DNA from: Chlamydomonas reinhardtii
Taxonomy: Eukaryota > Chlorophyta > Chlorophyceae > Chlamydomonadales > Chlamydomonadaceae
Direction of reading: 5' to 3'
Assembly (NCBI RefSeq): GCF_000002595.2
Contig: NC_057004.1
Span: forward strand, 5,506,405 to 5,570,404
DNA length: 64,000 nt
Under the pieces are notes generated by a model, which did no database searches, was not told the DNA's origin, and saw only the letters and a program-made list of their open reading frames with translations. The translations under genes were made by a program, and so were the position numbers. Of the stretch, positions 37,277-58,323 are shown piece by piece (within the stretch, counting starts at the first letter, position 1; each line of letters starts with the position of its first letter).

Positions 37277-40130
37277 TTACCAGACATCGCGCTGGTATCT
37301 CCCGGCGTCTGTGAGCTCCTTCACGAACATCTCCGCCTGCGTGCCGCTGCAGCCCTTGCCCTTCTCCACCAGCGCCACGAAGGCCTTGTGCACGTCCTTC
37401 GCCATGTACTTGGCGTCTCCACACACGTACAGGTGGGCACCCTGCAGGGAAGCACGCGGCACCGGCGAGGTTGTGGCAAACGACAAAGCCGGGCCATGCC
37501 GCGCGCGTGCCGCCACTTGCCAGCCTGGTTGGCCACCACACACCTGCCCTTGCAGTCTCTGACTCCCGTCCCTGAGCGGTGCACGGTATTCCCAGCATGT
37601 CTGTGCGTCAAACCTGCAGCCGCACTTTGCGTCTGCTCAGCCTGCCATCCTACAGCACCCCTCGCCCGCCCTTACTGTCCCCTAGTCCGTTTCGCCCACC
37701 GGTCCCTCCATCCCCATCGCCCTAACTGCCGCCTCGCCGCACCTGCTCCCCGATGATCGGCCACAGCGCGGCCGCTTCCCGCCCTATGTGGTGCTGCACG
37801 TAGTCCTTGGAGGACTGATCGCGCGAGAAGGCCACGTGCAGGTTCGACAGCACTCCGTCCGCCACATACCCCTCCAGCTCCTGCTGGTAGATGTAGTCAG
37901 TGCCGCGCGAGCGGCAGCCAAAGAACAGGTGCGCAGGGCCCAGCTCCGCACCTGCACGGTTGCGCGAGCCCAGTGTCAATGTGGCGTCGAGAGAGATAGC
38001 TTGAGCCTTGATCCCCGCCTGGTGTGGTTTAATCCGTCCTGCCACCCGTGGCCCCTTTGCCCGCCAACGTTCCTATAGCCTGGAGAAACTGCCCTCTCCG
38101 CCCAGCCCCATATGCGGTCCCTCATCTCCCACCCTTGTGCCGTGCCAGCCCCGCACCTACCCGAGTTCTTGAGCGCGGCGCGCTCCTGCAGGAAGCCGCG
38201 GAAGGGCGCTAGGCCGGTGCCGGGGCCCACCATTACCACCGGCGTGCTGGCCGCCTTGGGCAGGCGGAAATGCGAGTGCCGAACAAACACGGGCACCGCC
38301 GCGCCGTTGCCGTGGCGTTGCAGCCACGTCGACGCCACGCCCTCGTGCACGCGGCCGGTGGGCATGGTGTCGCGCACCACGGCGCACGTGACGTGCACGC
38401 TGTTTGGGTGCTGCTTGGGCGAGGAGGAGATTGAGTAGAAGCGAGGCTGCAGGCGTGGCGCGATACAGCCAAAGAAGGCGCCGATGGTGGGCTTGGCGCT
38501 GGGGAAGGCCTGCAGCACCTCCAGCAGGCTGCGGTGCGGCTTGCCGATGAAGTCCGCGTACTCGGCCTTCCCAGCCGGCGAGCCCAGCAGCGCAAGGCGC
38601 GCCGCCTCCTCCCGGTCCGCCGCGAAGCTGGCCAGCGCGTTCAGCGCCTCACGGTGCGGGCTGGACAGCACGTCCGCGAAGTAGGACAGCGCGGTGCGCA
38701 CGGTGACGGGGCCGGGGAAGGGCGGCGGCAGGCCTGAGGCGGCATCTGCGTCCGCCGGCAGCGCCAGCTTAATGCGGGCCTCTAGGTCAAAGCCCAGCAG
38801 CTCGGCCACCTGGCTCACCACCGCCTCGCCGTTGCGGGCGTAGATGGCGATGTGGTCGCCCGCCTCGTAGGTGATGCCCGAGCCGCTGACATCCACCTCC
38901 ACGTGCACGCAGCTGCGGTCCGATGCGGGGGTGTGCAGCTCGCGCACGGTGGTAATCTTGGCCCAGAAGGGGCTGTGCACGTCCTTGCCGGTGCCCGAGG
39001 GAAAGGCTGGCGCCTCGCCGCCGCTCCCGCGCAGCACCTCCACTTCGTACGCGGCTACACGCGCCGGTGGCGCCGCGTGCACGCCGTTCTGGTCGGCACG
39101 CTTGCCGACCAGATCGCTGGACTTGTCCAGCGCCTCGTACAGCTCAGTGCACCACTTCTCGAAGTCGTCGTCGATGACGCCGTCATCGTCGCCGTCGCCG
39201 CGGCGGCACAGCGCGGTGGCGCCGCACGCCTTCATGGCCTTGAACACCTTCTTGCCCACCGAGTTGAAGTGCTCGTACTGCTTGTTGCCCAGCCCAAACA
39301 CGGCATAAGAGACACCCTGAGGAAGGGAAGGGGATCACCGAGTCAGGTTGGTGGGGGCGGAGCGTGATCCCGCCAAAGTGAGGAGCGGTACAGACTGGGT
39401 GTACCCGCAGCAGGCGTGCTGAGCCACGGGCTGGCGGAAGACAGGCGGTCAGCGGGCCGCGTGCTCCGTAGGTAACGCCCAAATCAAGTTCGTAACGACT
39501 CCCATATGTATCTTTCTGGCGAAGAAGGCAGCGTCCGTGCGCTCGGTCCAACGCGCAGCAAGTGATGGGCCGCAGATCAGCAGGCGCTTCGGCCCGCCCG
39601 AACCTCCTTGAGCAGCGTTGCCGCGACATTTGGCATCACTAAACTGGTTTCTGTGCACGTCACCACTTCCAAGCGGCGCAACGCGCTCGCACCTGCAGAA
39701 ACGGCTCCTTGTCGCCGTTCTCGACTGCCTCCGCTTCCTTGAGCAGCCACGAGTAGAAGACCGCTGCGTTATCGGTGGGTTCGCCATCGCCATACGTCGC
39801 CATACACATCACCACCAGCTTCTCGCTGCCCAGCCGCTCTGGTTTATAGGTCTCCACGTCGCGCACATCCACGGCCGTGCTGTCCCCATACTTGCCGCGC
39901 AGCTCGTTGGCAAGCTGCTTGGAGAAGCGCTCCGCCGTGCCCGTCTGGGTGCCGTAGAGGATGCGCACGCAAGGCTTGCTGGGGTCCTCTGCAGAAATTG
40001 ATGTCCGAGTTATCGGCGGGGCTGTGCTGACAGCAGTGGCGTTACCGCTCGATTTGCGACGGATAGATAGCAGAGCTAGCGCAGCAATGACCAGGAACAC
40101 ACAAGCTATCAAGGCAACATTTAGGTCCAT
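37277..40130 (-). CDS. NADPH-cytochrome P450 reductase
   Basis: Four exons in transcript order: 40130-39693, 39316-38161, 37951-37743 and 37441-37277, giving 655 residues. The N-terminal anchor is MDLNVALIACVFLVIAALAL, placing the enzyme on the ER with its catalytic part in the cytosol. FMN domain motifs are ILYGTQTGTAERFSKQL, ATYGDGEPTDNA and FGLGNKQYEHFN. FAD contacts are RFYSISSS and HEGVASTWL. The NADPH domain has VMVGPGTGLAPFRGFLQER, FFGCRSRGTDY, LHVAFSRDQ and YVCGDAKYMAKDV, ending RDVW with the conserved terminal Trp that stacks on FAD. It passes electrons from NADPH through FAD and FMN to microsomal P450s. Length and motif order are normal and no key residue is missing. It is divergent from the membrane alpha/beta hydrolase gene, with 429 bp between the starts. 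Confidence 0.95.
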
Positions 40131-40559
40131 TTTGGGGCACAAGCCGCTGTAGGCTTGGCCTGCGTAAAGTGAATACAGCTCTACTGGAATGTTGATCTAG
40201 GATACATCGTATGGTCGAACGGTTCTGCGTGAAGCCGTCGAACGGTGCGCGATCGGTCCCCGATGAAAAATATGTTTGAACGGCGCTTCCGCTTCAGCGC
40301 GACTGAAGGTACCCGAGCGAAGTCGACGGTGTCATTTTAGTTTACCAACGATCACTGCACCTGAACCTTGCCGCAACGCAAATACAAACTGGTCAACACT
40401 TCCTTCCCTGAGCTTCACCGCGGTGCCGAGGGATACTAGTGCAACGTTTACACACGCTAAAGCAGCATGCAGTCACAGGAGGCGAATGACACGCTTTCTG
40501 AGAGTCCGATTGTCTAGGAGCGTCAACAATCGCTTTCGGGCTTCGGCTAGCGAGCAGGA
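40131..40559. promoter_or_regulatory. Divergent intergenic region, P450 reductase and membrane hydrolase
   Basis: 429 bp separate the two start codons. The interval is less GC-rich than its flanks and must contain both promoters. No motif was identified. Confidence 0.45.
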
Positions 40560-43500
40560 ATGGCGGGGAAGGACTCTAAGCGCCGGTACATCAACTACCG
40601 GGTAAGCAAGCCTCGACTGAAGCGGCGTTGCGTCAGTGCGCTCGGAGTCGCGCTCGCGCGGCGCTGGCAGCGGCACCCCCAGCTGCGGAAGTTGCTCCCC
40701 GGCAGCGCGGCGCGGTGTGACAAGGTCGACAGACGGGGTTTCATGACGTGCATGTCTCGCTCGGGTGCGCAGGTCGACGCGTACCTGACGACGAAGTTAA
40801 TCTCTCGAGGAAAGCAGCAGAAGCCTCGCGAGTGCTGTGGCAGCAGTGAAGCGTGGCTGAGATTTTTCAATCACATCAAATTCTGTGTTGTTTGCTGCGC
40901 GTCCTTGACTCAAGCGACGGTGAGCAAAGATTGATGGGCCGCGAGGCCGCTTCAGCAACCAAACACGAGCCTTTATTCGGCCAACATGGGCGTAGGAGGC
41001 GTGCTCTGGGCTTGCACGCGGCACGCGGCCACCCCATCGGCCATTACACATGTGTGGAAACTTGTCGTCGCTCCCCGGATTCCACCCCGCGCTCCCTCGA
41101 GCTGGCCCGTGCTTGTTGGTTTGCGCCACCATGCACAGGCGCCATGGATGCTCTGTGCCGGCGAGGTGTCGGCAGTTCTGCTCATATACTTCCTGGCCAC
41201 GTCCCGGTCGTTGGTCCTTCACCAGCGCCACTTCTCGTTCACGCGGAGCCTCGAGGACGTGGTCGGCATCTGCTGCACGCGCGCAGCCATACTGAGCCTA
41301 TCTTATGCCATCGGCCAACGCTATGTGCACAGGTAAAACCCGGCTGGGGTGACAGGGCGGTGTGACGTTTGCACGTGCTTCCGGATTAGCCCGTATGCCC
41401 CTCCTTGCTTATGGACCAATGCAACGCGTCGTTGGACCACATGCACAGGCCTTACCTTTACGTATCGTACCTGCTGGCAGCGCTGTGCCTGCCGTACATA
41501 GTGGTGAAGACCATTATGTTCCGCTACGGGCCGGACGGTGTCGCTGCGGCGTTCCTGCTTTCCATTGCCGGACTGTGCAGCATTGGGCACGTGCTGGCCG
41601 CCAGGTGAGATTCCTGGTGGGTCTGCGAGAGTGTAGCGGCCAGCACGAGTGTGTTTGAAGGCAGGCATGGGAAAGGTTACTCCCCACGCTGAGCTTCCGC
41701 TCGTACGACTACTGCTTTGCTGGTCTGAACAGGCGGACTGTGGAGTGGGCACGGCGGCGTTATCAGATGGGGCTGGCGGGCTTCGGCATGCCGTGGGAGG
41801 AGGGCGAGGACGCCTGGGTGATGCTGCGGCGGCCGGACCTGGAGGACATGACTAAGACCAGCGACGGCGGGGGCCCGGACAGCAGTGAGGACGTGCCGGC
41901 AGAGATGCTCGCGGACGACGACTCCAAGTTTGTGGAGCTGGAGCCGGGCCTTAAGGTGAGGGGTTTGCGGAGTGAAGCAGCCGGGCTACGGATTGAGGGA
42001 AGGCGCCCGCATTCAACTTGCTGCTGTTACTGTACGATGGTACGCAGGTGCACTACAAGGAAGTGGCGCCATCGGCAGCGGCTGGTGCATCGGGGCTCGG
42101 CGGGCCCAACGGCGCCACCACGGGCATTGTGCTTGTGCACGGGTTCGGTGGCGGCGTGTTTGCATGGCGGCACGTGATGGAGGCGCTGGCGATGCAATGT
42201 CATTGCCGCGTCATAGCGTTCGACAGGCCAGCATTTGGTAAGCGGATGTGCAGTGTGTGGAGGCCCTGTTTATCGTGTCGCCTGCATTCCTTTCTTTCAT
42301 GTGTTGCGGCTGCCGAGTCAGCACCGCTTTCTCCTGCGTTCGCACCCCCAGGTCTGACGTCCCGGCCAAAGGCAACGGACCAGAACAACCCTTACACGAT
42401 GGCCTCGCAATCGCAGCTCGTCCTGCAGCTCTGCTCGGCGTTGGGGCTCCGGCAGGTGGTGCTGGTGGCGCACGCCGACGGCTGCTTGGTCACGTTGCGG
42501 GCAGCAGCCACCTCTGCCAAGTGAGCGCTCCCAATTGGGCTTGGGCTAAACGTTGCCGGGGGTTGCAGGGCACGGCTAATTATTGCCATGCCGTATTGTG
42601 TGAAGGCCCCGAGATGTGTGTGCGAGACAGTTTGTGCTGCGCTGCGCTCAGCTCTTTACAACCCCCACTTGTTCGCCCGCCCTCCAGCTACTACCAGCAG
42701 CAGGGCCTGTACCTGCAGCCGACCATGGGGCTCGGCGGGCAGCAGTGCGGCGGCGGCAGCAGGTGTGGCGCGCCGGACCCGGCGCGGAGCCCCCCTACAT
42801 CCGCGGACTCCTCGCCCAAGTTCACCTCGGGGTCGCCGGGCTCCCCCGGCCTGGATCAGTACCAGGGGACAGGGCAGGCCGGCGGCTCGCAGGGTCAGCA
42901 CGGCATATCACTGGGTGCATCGCCGGGCATACCAGCTCCGCAGCGGACCCTAAGCGGCGGAGGCTCCGGTGCGCTCTCGGCTGCGGCGTTTGCCGCAGCC
43001 GCTGCGGCGGGCGGCGAGTCCGGCCTCTCTGGGCACCAGTTGGGGGCGGGCAGTGGCATTGCACCCACCTTGCCGCAGTCGACGGCGGCGCTGGACTGGG
43101 AGCGGGAAGGCGGTCGGGCCGTGGTGGCGGCAGCAGATGTTGCTGTCCGGTCAGGGAATAGCAGCATACATATCGGCGCGCCCGCTGCTGGTACGTCTAC
43201 CCGCATTGGTTGACTTTGTTGCTGGAGTTGTAGTGACATATGGTAGACATATGTACACCAGTATGCGGACATGAAAGGTGAACGGTCTAGCTCACAATTC
43301 TGCACGGCAACTAACCTCCACAGGGCCAGGCTCAGCGATTGCCAGCCGGGGCGCATCGCAACACCACATCAGTCTTGCCATGCCGCCCGCCTCACACCAC
43401 GTGCTGCCGGGCGGGGCTGTGAGCGCTGGCAGCGCGCACGTGCACCATCCCAGCGCGGCGGCGGCGTGCTGCGTGACGCTGGCCGACATTGAGTCGGTGT

Positions 43501-44540
43501 CCGGGCGGGGCGACGCGGGCTCGGAGCTGGACCGCGCGTCCGCCACTAGCACCTCGATCACCACCACGCTAGCGACGCAGGCACACCACCGGCGGGCACA
43601 GTCAGTGCCAGGGCCGGTCAGCGGGGGCCAAGGGTGAGAGCGCGTGTGTCTTATGCGGCATACATGTTTGCCGTACTTGCTATGGTTGCTATGGTCATTA
43701 TACACGTGCCGGGCCTCCGCAGGCTATGCGGTCCTTGCCCTGGCTGAGCAAGCCTGCCCGTACCCATTGTCGCAGGCCCTGCAACCGCAACGCGGACGGC
43801 TGGGAGACGTGCAGCTGCGGCGCCGGGCCCAGCAGCTCCCGAGCGCCGCCCTTCGTGCTTGGGCTGGTGCTGCTGCACCCCAACCTCAGCGGCGTCATTG
43901 GGCCGGCGTTCGGGCGCATCCTGGCGCGCTCCACGCTCGGCCGCTCCATCCTGCGACCGCTGCTGCGCACCGAGGTGGGCGAGATCGCCAACCGGCGCGC
44001 CTGGCACAACACCGACAAGCTGACGTCGGAAGTGCTGGAGCTCTACAAGACGCCGCTGCGGGTGGAGGGCTGGGACGCGGCGCTGATTGAGACGACACGG
44101 CAGCGCAAGGACTCGTGCCAGGGAGATCTGGCCGCGTACTGCAACTCGGTGCAGCCCATCCCCACGCTCGTCGCCACAGGTGCGTTTGAGGTTCCCAGGT
44201 ATTCGCGGGCAGGGGCGCGCATGCGGGGTTGTGGCAGGTTGAAGCTTCCATGCGGTTCTTGCCTATCTCCGGGCCTCCGGGGCAATGCATGGGCTGACGC
44301 GTTGTGGGGTTGCCGTGCCGTTCAGGCGAGCACGACCGCATCATGCCGCCATGCAAGACGGAGTCGCTGGCCTCGGACCTGCCGCACGCGCGGTTGGCGG
44401 TGCTGCACGACTGTGGCCACCTCTCGCACGAGGAGGCGCCCAGCGCTCTGCTGGAGCAGCTGGTGCCGTTCTGCGGCGAGGTGCTGTGCCACCCGCCCGT
44501 CGTGATGGGCGGCGCGCTGGCGCCGTTCCTGCGGACATGA
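40560..44540 (+). CDS. Membrane-anchored alpha/beta hydrolase with a non-canonical nucleophile elbow
   Basis: Ten exons: 40560-40601, 41139-41332, 41449-41604, 41733-41955, 42048-42237, 42352-42520, 42688-43190, 43324-43633, about 43833-44179 and 44326-44540, giving about 782 residues. The exon 9 acceptor is ambiguous; in-phase alternatives lie a little upstream. Several hydrophobic segments lie in the first 140 residues (VSAVLLIYFLATSRSL, VSYLLAALCLPYIVVK, FLLSIAGLCSIGHVLAA). The hydrolase fold then begins: oxyanion VLVHGFGGGVFAWRHV, VIAFDRPAFGLTSRP, and VVLVAHADGCLV where GxSxG is expected. A Gly/Ser/Ala-rich insert of about 270 residues follows, then LVLLHPNLSGVIGP, GEHDRIMPP (acid) and HDCGHLSHEEAP (His). 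Plant relatives with N-terminal membrane segments have an Asp at the elbow, but here the position is Ala. Function is unknown. Confidence 0.78.
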
Positions 44541-46731
44541 GGGATTGGGCGCCGCGCCCTGCCCTGCCCTGCCAAGTGAGCGGTCAGGGGCAGGGAGCGA
44601 GAGAGGGCCGTGGCCAATGGCGTGGGCTTGGCGACTGACGTACGGGCTACGGTGGGCAACGAAGGGATGGCGGTTGCTGGTTGGCCGGGAACGAGGCTGG
44701 AGCCTGAAGTGGGTGTGGAGTGACGGGTCTGAGATTTGAGCGGCAGGTTTGCGTGGTGGAGCGGAGGAGTACAGCCAGGTCGCCGATGCTTAGCCAGGCG
44801 CAAGGACCGGCGCACTAGAGTTAGTTAACTTGACTAAACGCTGTGCTCTTGCGTATGTGTGCGTTGCTCTTGGGTGGATTCATCAACCGTGGGCAAATTT
44901 ACGTTCTTAAATCTTTGGGATTATAGTTGCTGTGCAGGGAATACGCGTGGGGAATACGCTAATGCACATTACGGACTGTACAGAATGACACAGGAACTGC
45001 TCAACTATAGGAGCTGCCCTGGCAGTGGGTGTTGGACAGGTAGGACCTTGGGTAGGACAGACGCACACGTGCTTGGTATCTCCGGACAACGGCGCGAGCC
45101 ACGGATGGCCCTAATACTGTGGGGGCATGTCGCACCCGTGTAGGGCACTGCAGTAACAAAGAACAAGTTCGTTGTAACTTGTGAGCCACGAGAAGTACCT
45201 TCGTCGCTTCCTGCGGGCATATTTGGCGGAGGACTCTTGCATCTTCGGGGAGCGGCAAGAAGCGGGCCCCAGTGCAGGCCCTCGGGCGAGGGGCAGTTCC
45301 GGGGGACGGGGGTGCATTCTTGCCGCGTGGGGCTGCTCACGGTCTCCGAATCTCGCCAACTACCCCTTCCCGAACCAAAACGCTAAGAATAAGGTGTTTG
45401 GGGGAGGTTACGGTAATCCATAAATCGCTAGGAAATACACACCTCGTGGGCGCACTGAATAACAGGCTCAGGCACTCGGGCACCAATCATCACATTGGGA
45501 ATCAGAGAGGTCACCCAATATTGAACTCAGATGCACAAGCGTGCAGTAGTTGCAGCGAGCCGGTGGCTTGACGATGCTGCGATCGGGGTGTTCGCTGTGC
45601 ATTGTGACTGTGTAAGCGCGTGGTTGGTCCGGTGGTGTGTGCAAGTAGCGGTGTGGGGTGCCGGGCAGGGGAACCCCTGACTCTCATCGTCTGGATGATG
45701 GCCGTTGCTTAATTCTCAGCGGCTCAACTATTGCCGCGTCGCTGTGATACCGATATGGCGTGTCCCTGACTTCAGTATGCAATGCATCGCCTGGATCACT
45801 GGATGGCATTGTTTGCGAAAGAGGGCAATTTGAGTGCGCAAGCACACAGAGAGTATATGGGACATGAAAAAGGCAGGCCCTCCCAGCCGGGACTAGTCAG
45901 GACATTTAAGCGGAAGACCTCACCTGCTGCTGTCTTCAGACTTGCATCATCTACAGACTTTGCATCATCTACAGACTGAGAATTTTGCACCCACTGCCTG
46001 GCAAAGGCGGAAAACCTCGAAACGAGTCCGGCGGGGTTCCAGGGTTTTGACACGCCACGCCTGGGACCTGACCGCCGGTACTGCCGGACAGCCCGGGTCC
46101 GGTCTGATTTTACTTCACAGGGTCAGCCCGCATAAGTGACAGTGTTATAAGCTTGTATACGTGCTTTGACCAGCTTTGACACAGCGCAATCGACTCGAAT
46201 GGCGAGCGTGTGCTTTCGTCCCGTTGTGCTTTCGTCGTCGGTGTCTCGCCGCACGTGGCGGCACCAGTGCGCTCAAGCATCTTGCGTAGAGTGTGTCAGG
46301 GACCACGCGCCAGGCTGCTGCCTTTTGGACGTCGCGAGACTCGCGACGACCAGCATTCGGAGCGCCGTGTGCAAGTGAGTGTCGACCTGTTCACCCTGAA
46401 GGCCTTTTCAAGCATACAATTTGCTATATGGAGCTTCGAAGGAACTTCCGAAAGCCAGGGACAAAGCCGTAGTCGTTGAAAAAGTGCTCAGAAGTCCGCA
46501 TGTGCGCACGTCACCGACTTCCGAGACTACGGCTGGGCTTCCGCACAAGAGAACTTTCTTCGAGGCATTGTAAACTGGGAAACTGACATTATGAGGAGCT
46601 TTGCGGGCTTGCAACAACCCAACACGTTCCCCAAACGCAGTTCCCAGGACGCAGGCAGTTGCCCAGTCCGCGCTTGCGCCCTCGCATTTGCCCGTCGCTG
46701 TGCCCTCTCACCCTACACGCAGGCTCGCGTC
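44541..46731 (+). other. 3' UTR and intergenic sequence
   Basis: TGTAA at 45173-45177 probably ends the hydrolase transcript. From about 45200 to 46730 no exon with family resemblance was seen. A duplicated 18-bp stretch (TGCATCATCTACAGACT core) lies at about 45942-45977. An AG acceptor-like CGCAG just before 46732 leaves open that the next gene has an upstream exon or 5' UTR intron. Confidence 0.45.
45173..45177 (+). terminator. TGTAA poly(A) signal of the membrane hydrolase
   Basis: First plus-strand TGTAA after the stop at 44540, about 630 nt downstream. Confidence 0.6.
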
Positions 46732-48409
46732 ATGTACAAGGAAGACCCAGTGCCCCTTGATCCCGGCCATCCTGAGCTGGTAAGCGGATGCGGAGTACCG
46801 GTAGCAATTACCGGTACCATCATCCGGGGGTCACAACGGAAAAACAAAAAAATGTGCACGCACGTTGTACAGATTTCGTTTATGACATGAGCGGTGCTAG
46901 CAGTAACAATCTTCAGCTGGGGCACGGAACTGCTCAAAAGGGGCTACCCCATCCTGCCTATGGAACGGACGAGCCGGATAGTAGCTTCTGATGTGCCTGG
47001 GTTTTGCACGTGCGCGGACGGCGGGCGGCGTGACGGATGCCATTACCGCATCATACGCACACCTGGTTGCTTACCTGAAGTCCGCCAAACGCCAACCACC
47101 CGGTCTGCCAGGTCAACCTCAAGAACCAGGCCGACTTTAAGAAGGTGGTCAGCGGTGCGGCGTTCGCGGCGCAGCTAGGCCTCACTGGCCTGTCCGCCGC
47201 GGCGCTCTACTTCTCCTTCGCAGCTCACCCCGCCACCGTAAGCGCTATGCAGTCGGAGACGGTCTGCCTGAAAGGCACGAAAGCTGCACGGGAGGGATGA
47301 CAGGCGGGTGGAGGACAGAAGGGTCACTTTCAGTTCGGGGGCCGCTTGTGCGACTGCTAAATCTGTGCGCTCTCAACCGGCTGCTGCTGCAGGCCGGCCC
47401 CACCTGGCACCGCCTCTTCACCACCGTGGGCATCGCCATTGGCTTCATGACCTTGTGGTTCAGCCACGTGAGTGCTTGGAGCGCTTCAGGGCATACCTGA
47501 TACCTGGTACCTCACACCTGCCCTCACTATCATCGAGGCCGCATCCCTGGCTTGGCACCTTGCCATGCGCGCACATCCACGCGTGCATGCATGTGCGCCC
47601 AACCCCAAACACCCGACTGCACGCGCAAACGCAGGTGTTCATCGGCAGCGCCACCAAGATGCAGGGCGGCGAGCCGGTGAGCCCCAGCTGGATCAGTGGC
47701 AACCTGCTGCGCTGCATGGTGTTCAACATCACCGCCATCGTGCTGCTGGCAGTGGGCCTGCAGGCGTCCGTAGGTAAGCGGGCCGCACACGCGCGCGGGG
47801 TCGTCTTTTCGGATTCCTGAAAAGCTGGCCCCAGACCTCCAGGCCCCCAGACGACAGGGGCGGTCACTTTGCGCCCCCAGTGTGCCAGCTAGGATTCTGC
47901 TGATCCCGAAGAAGGACTTGACTGTGACGCACTGCCGCTTCCTGTGGCGGCGGGCTCTGTGCATGCAGGCGCCCTGGGCTTCCAGTCGCTGGCCATCAAC
48001 GCGGCCGGCCCCGGCAGCGCCGCCGCCACAGCCGTCGCGGTGGTGGGCGTGGACGTCCTCTCGCTGCAGGTGGGAGAGCGGCGTTGGGTTGGGAGGGGCC
48101 GCGTCATTGCTTTGCATTCGATTCGAGGGCCGACAGTGCCCCAACACCCGGCTGTGGCTTTTCGGGCCATGGCCTGTTGGCAGTGCGTGGGCTCGTGTGC
48201 CAACGCCTTCCCCGGCCATGACCCAGCCTTACCCGCTCGCACCGCCGCCGCCTACCCAGGCCATCACCACCTGCCTGCTGTCGCATGCGGTGTCGCTGGC
48301 GCACCTCAACACCATCTTCCGCATGGTGCGCGCCGCGCGCTACCCCCGCGGCGGCGTGGTGATGGGCTCCATGGACGGCATGGCGCTCAAGTCCGTGGAC
48401 GGCCCTTAG
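46732..48409 (+). CDS. Small multi-pass membrane protein, function unknown
   Basis: Six exons: 46732-46779, 47112-47237, 47393-47467, 47635-47773, 47969-48069 and 48260-48409, giving 212 residues with consistent phases. The start MYKEDPVPLDPGHPEL is the nearest in-frame ATG; the frame stays open upstream and an AG lies just before it, so a further 5' exon is possible. About four hydrophobic stretches are visible: FAAQLGLTGLSAAALYFSF, TTVGIAIGFMTLWFSHVFIG, MVFNITAIVLLAVGLQA and a weaker TAVAVVGVDVLSL. The C-terminus is short and polar. No family was recognised and there is no clear organelle signal. The clean intron phases across six exons argue that it is a real gene. Confidence 0.7.
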
Positions 48410-48793
48410 GAGAGCGGGCTGGCCAGCTGGCGACTGGCGGCGGCTGCAACGGCTGTAGCGGCTGTAGCAGCAGCAGCACTTGCGGGGGGGGTTGCAGGGG
48501 TGCCTGGCAGGCGGCCGCGACGGAGCATGCTTGTGCGGCTGCGTTTTGACATCGAATCGCCCACGTGAGAATGAATCACCCAACGGGAACTGTCTTGCCT
48601 CCGCGGAGACGCCCGTATTGAAAAGCATATGGGAATGTGGTTGCATGCCTGACAATCCTCGTCACAGTATCGGTATAGTAAAATAAGGGGGCGTCAACAG
48701 AAGCATACGACACATGAGCGCATGTTATGAACGACGCGGCATGGTAATGCGGTCGGCTTTCGTCACGGTTCCTCGAATAAAGTGCTTTCCCTC

Positions 48794-48834
48794 GGTGTGG
48801 CGTCCGACGTATGGCATACGTCGGACACCACACC
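48794..48834. repeat. Near-perfect 41-bp palindrome
   Basis: Two 20-bp arms (48794-48813 and 48815-48834) are reverse complements at 19 of 20 positions around a single central G. The inner 12 bp of each arm (GTCCGACGTATG) pair perfectly. It lies in the 3' UTR of the small membrane protein gene and would form a strong hairpin in RNA. Confidence 0.9.
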
Positions 48835-48984
48835 AAATTTCCTGGCGGAGCAAGCTTTGGTGTACGGCAGCACTACATGCCGTACTGCTGTACTTTCGGA
48901 CTTCCGGCATTTGCATGAGATGCCGGCTAATTGTGTGCGACTGTGTGGTTGGAGAGGCGCTGTGATAGCCCAGCATACCTGACA

Positions 48985-48989
48985 TGTAA
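48985..48989 (+). terminator. TGTAA poly(A) signal of the membrane protein gene
   Basis: First plus-strand TGTAA after the stop at 48409. Confidence 0.6.
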
Positions 48990-49355
48990 GATGATGGATA
49001 ATCAACGAGGAGCGTTGGTGCGGCATTGCTTTACAGGTGGTGAATGGAAACACCCCTAGGCCGCCCTCTTCCCGTCCGCACATCCAGAATGCCGCTGTAC
49101 TATGACACACGGCCACACCACGGACGGCATACATCCCAGCAACAACAGAATAAATACGGCGTGCCGCCATCTTGTCTGGTAGGCACGCCCCGCACGCCAT
49201 TTCTAGGCGTGAGTTGGCCCAGCACGTACAAACTTTCGCCCACACGACAGCGCCCAATTAAGCCGCTGAAGCGTCGAGCCAAGTGAGCTGCGCATTTTGC
49301 AGCACAGCGCATGCCGTAATGATGTTGACACACCACCACGCTGAGCCTGGACTAC

Positions 49356-49360
49356 TTACA
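49356..49360 (-). terminator. TGTAA poly(A) signal of the NACHT-WD40 gene
   Basis: TTACA on the plus strand, 240 nt beyond the minus-strand stop at 49599. Confidence 0.6.
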
Positions 49361-49598
49361 ATCAAGACTTTGCACTTCATCCCTCCGTTTCACCCCACGT
49401 GTTTGCACTCAGACGACCCCCCACATCGACACGCGCGTCACGTATGCCAGGCGGCTAGGGCCTCTCCGGCCCTCAGCGGTCCAAATAGTGCTCCCCAAAA
49501 CAAATTGCGGTCCTCGCTTTCATCCCACTCCAAACAGCGGCACGGCGCACAGCACCTGTTCTACATAAACATGCGGTACGGTATACGACACGACAGCC

Positions 49599-58323
<8,725 letters not shown>

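Larger units (their letters stand above)
48410..49598. other. Convergent 3' UTR region with palindromes
   Basis: TGTAA signals at 48985-48989 (+) and 49356-49360 (-) mark the ends of the membrane protein and NACHT-WD40 transcripts. A strong palindrome at 48794-48834 lies in the first 3' UTR. A GGCGTGCC/GGCACGCC inverted repeat (49158-49165 and 49182-49189) lies between the two genes. No coding exon was found. Confidence 0.5.

Noticed and set aside
48782-48982. Short frames on both strands around the palindrome
   Set aside because: Explained by the inverted repeat in the 3' UTR; they lie between a stop codon and its TGTAA signal.
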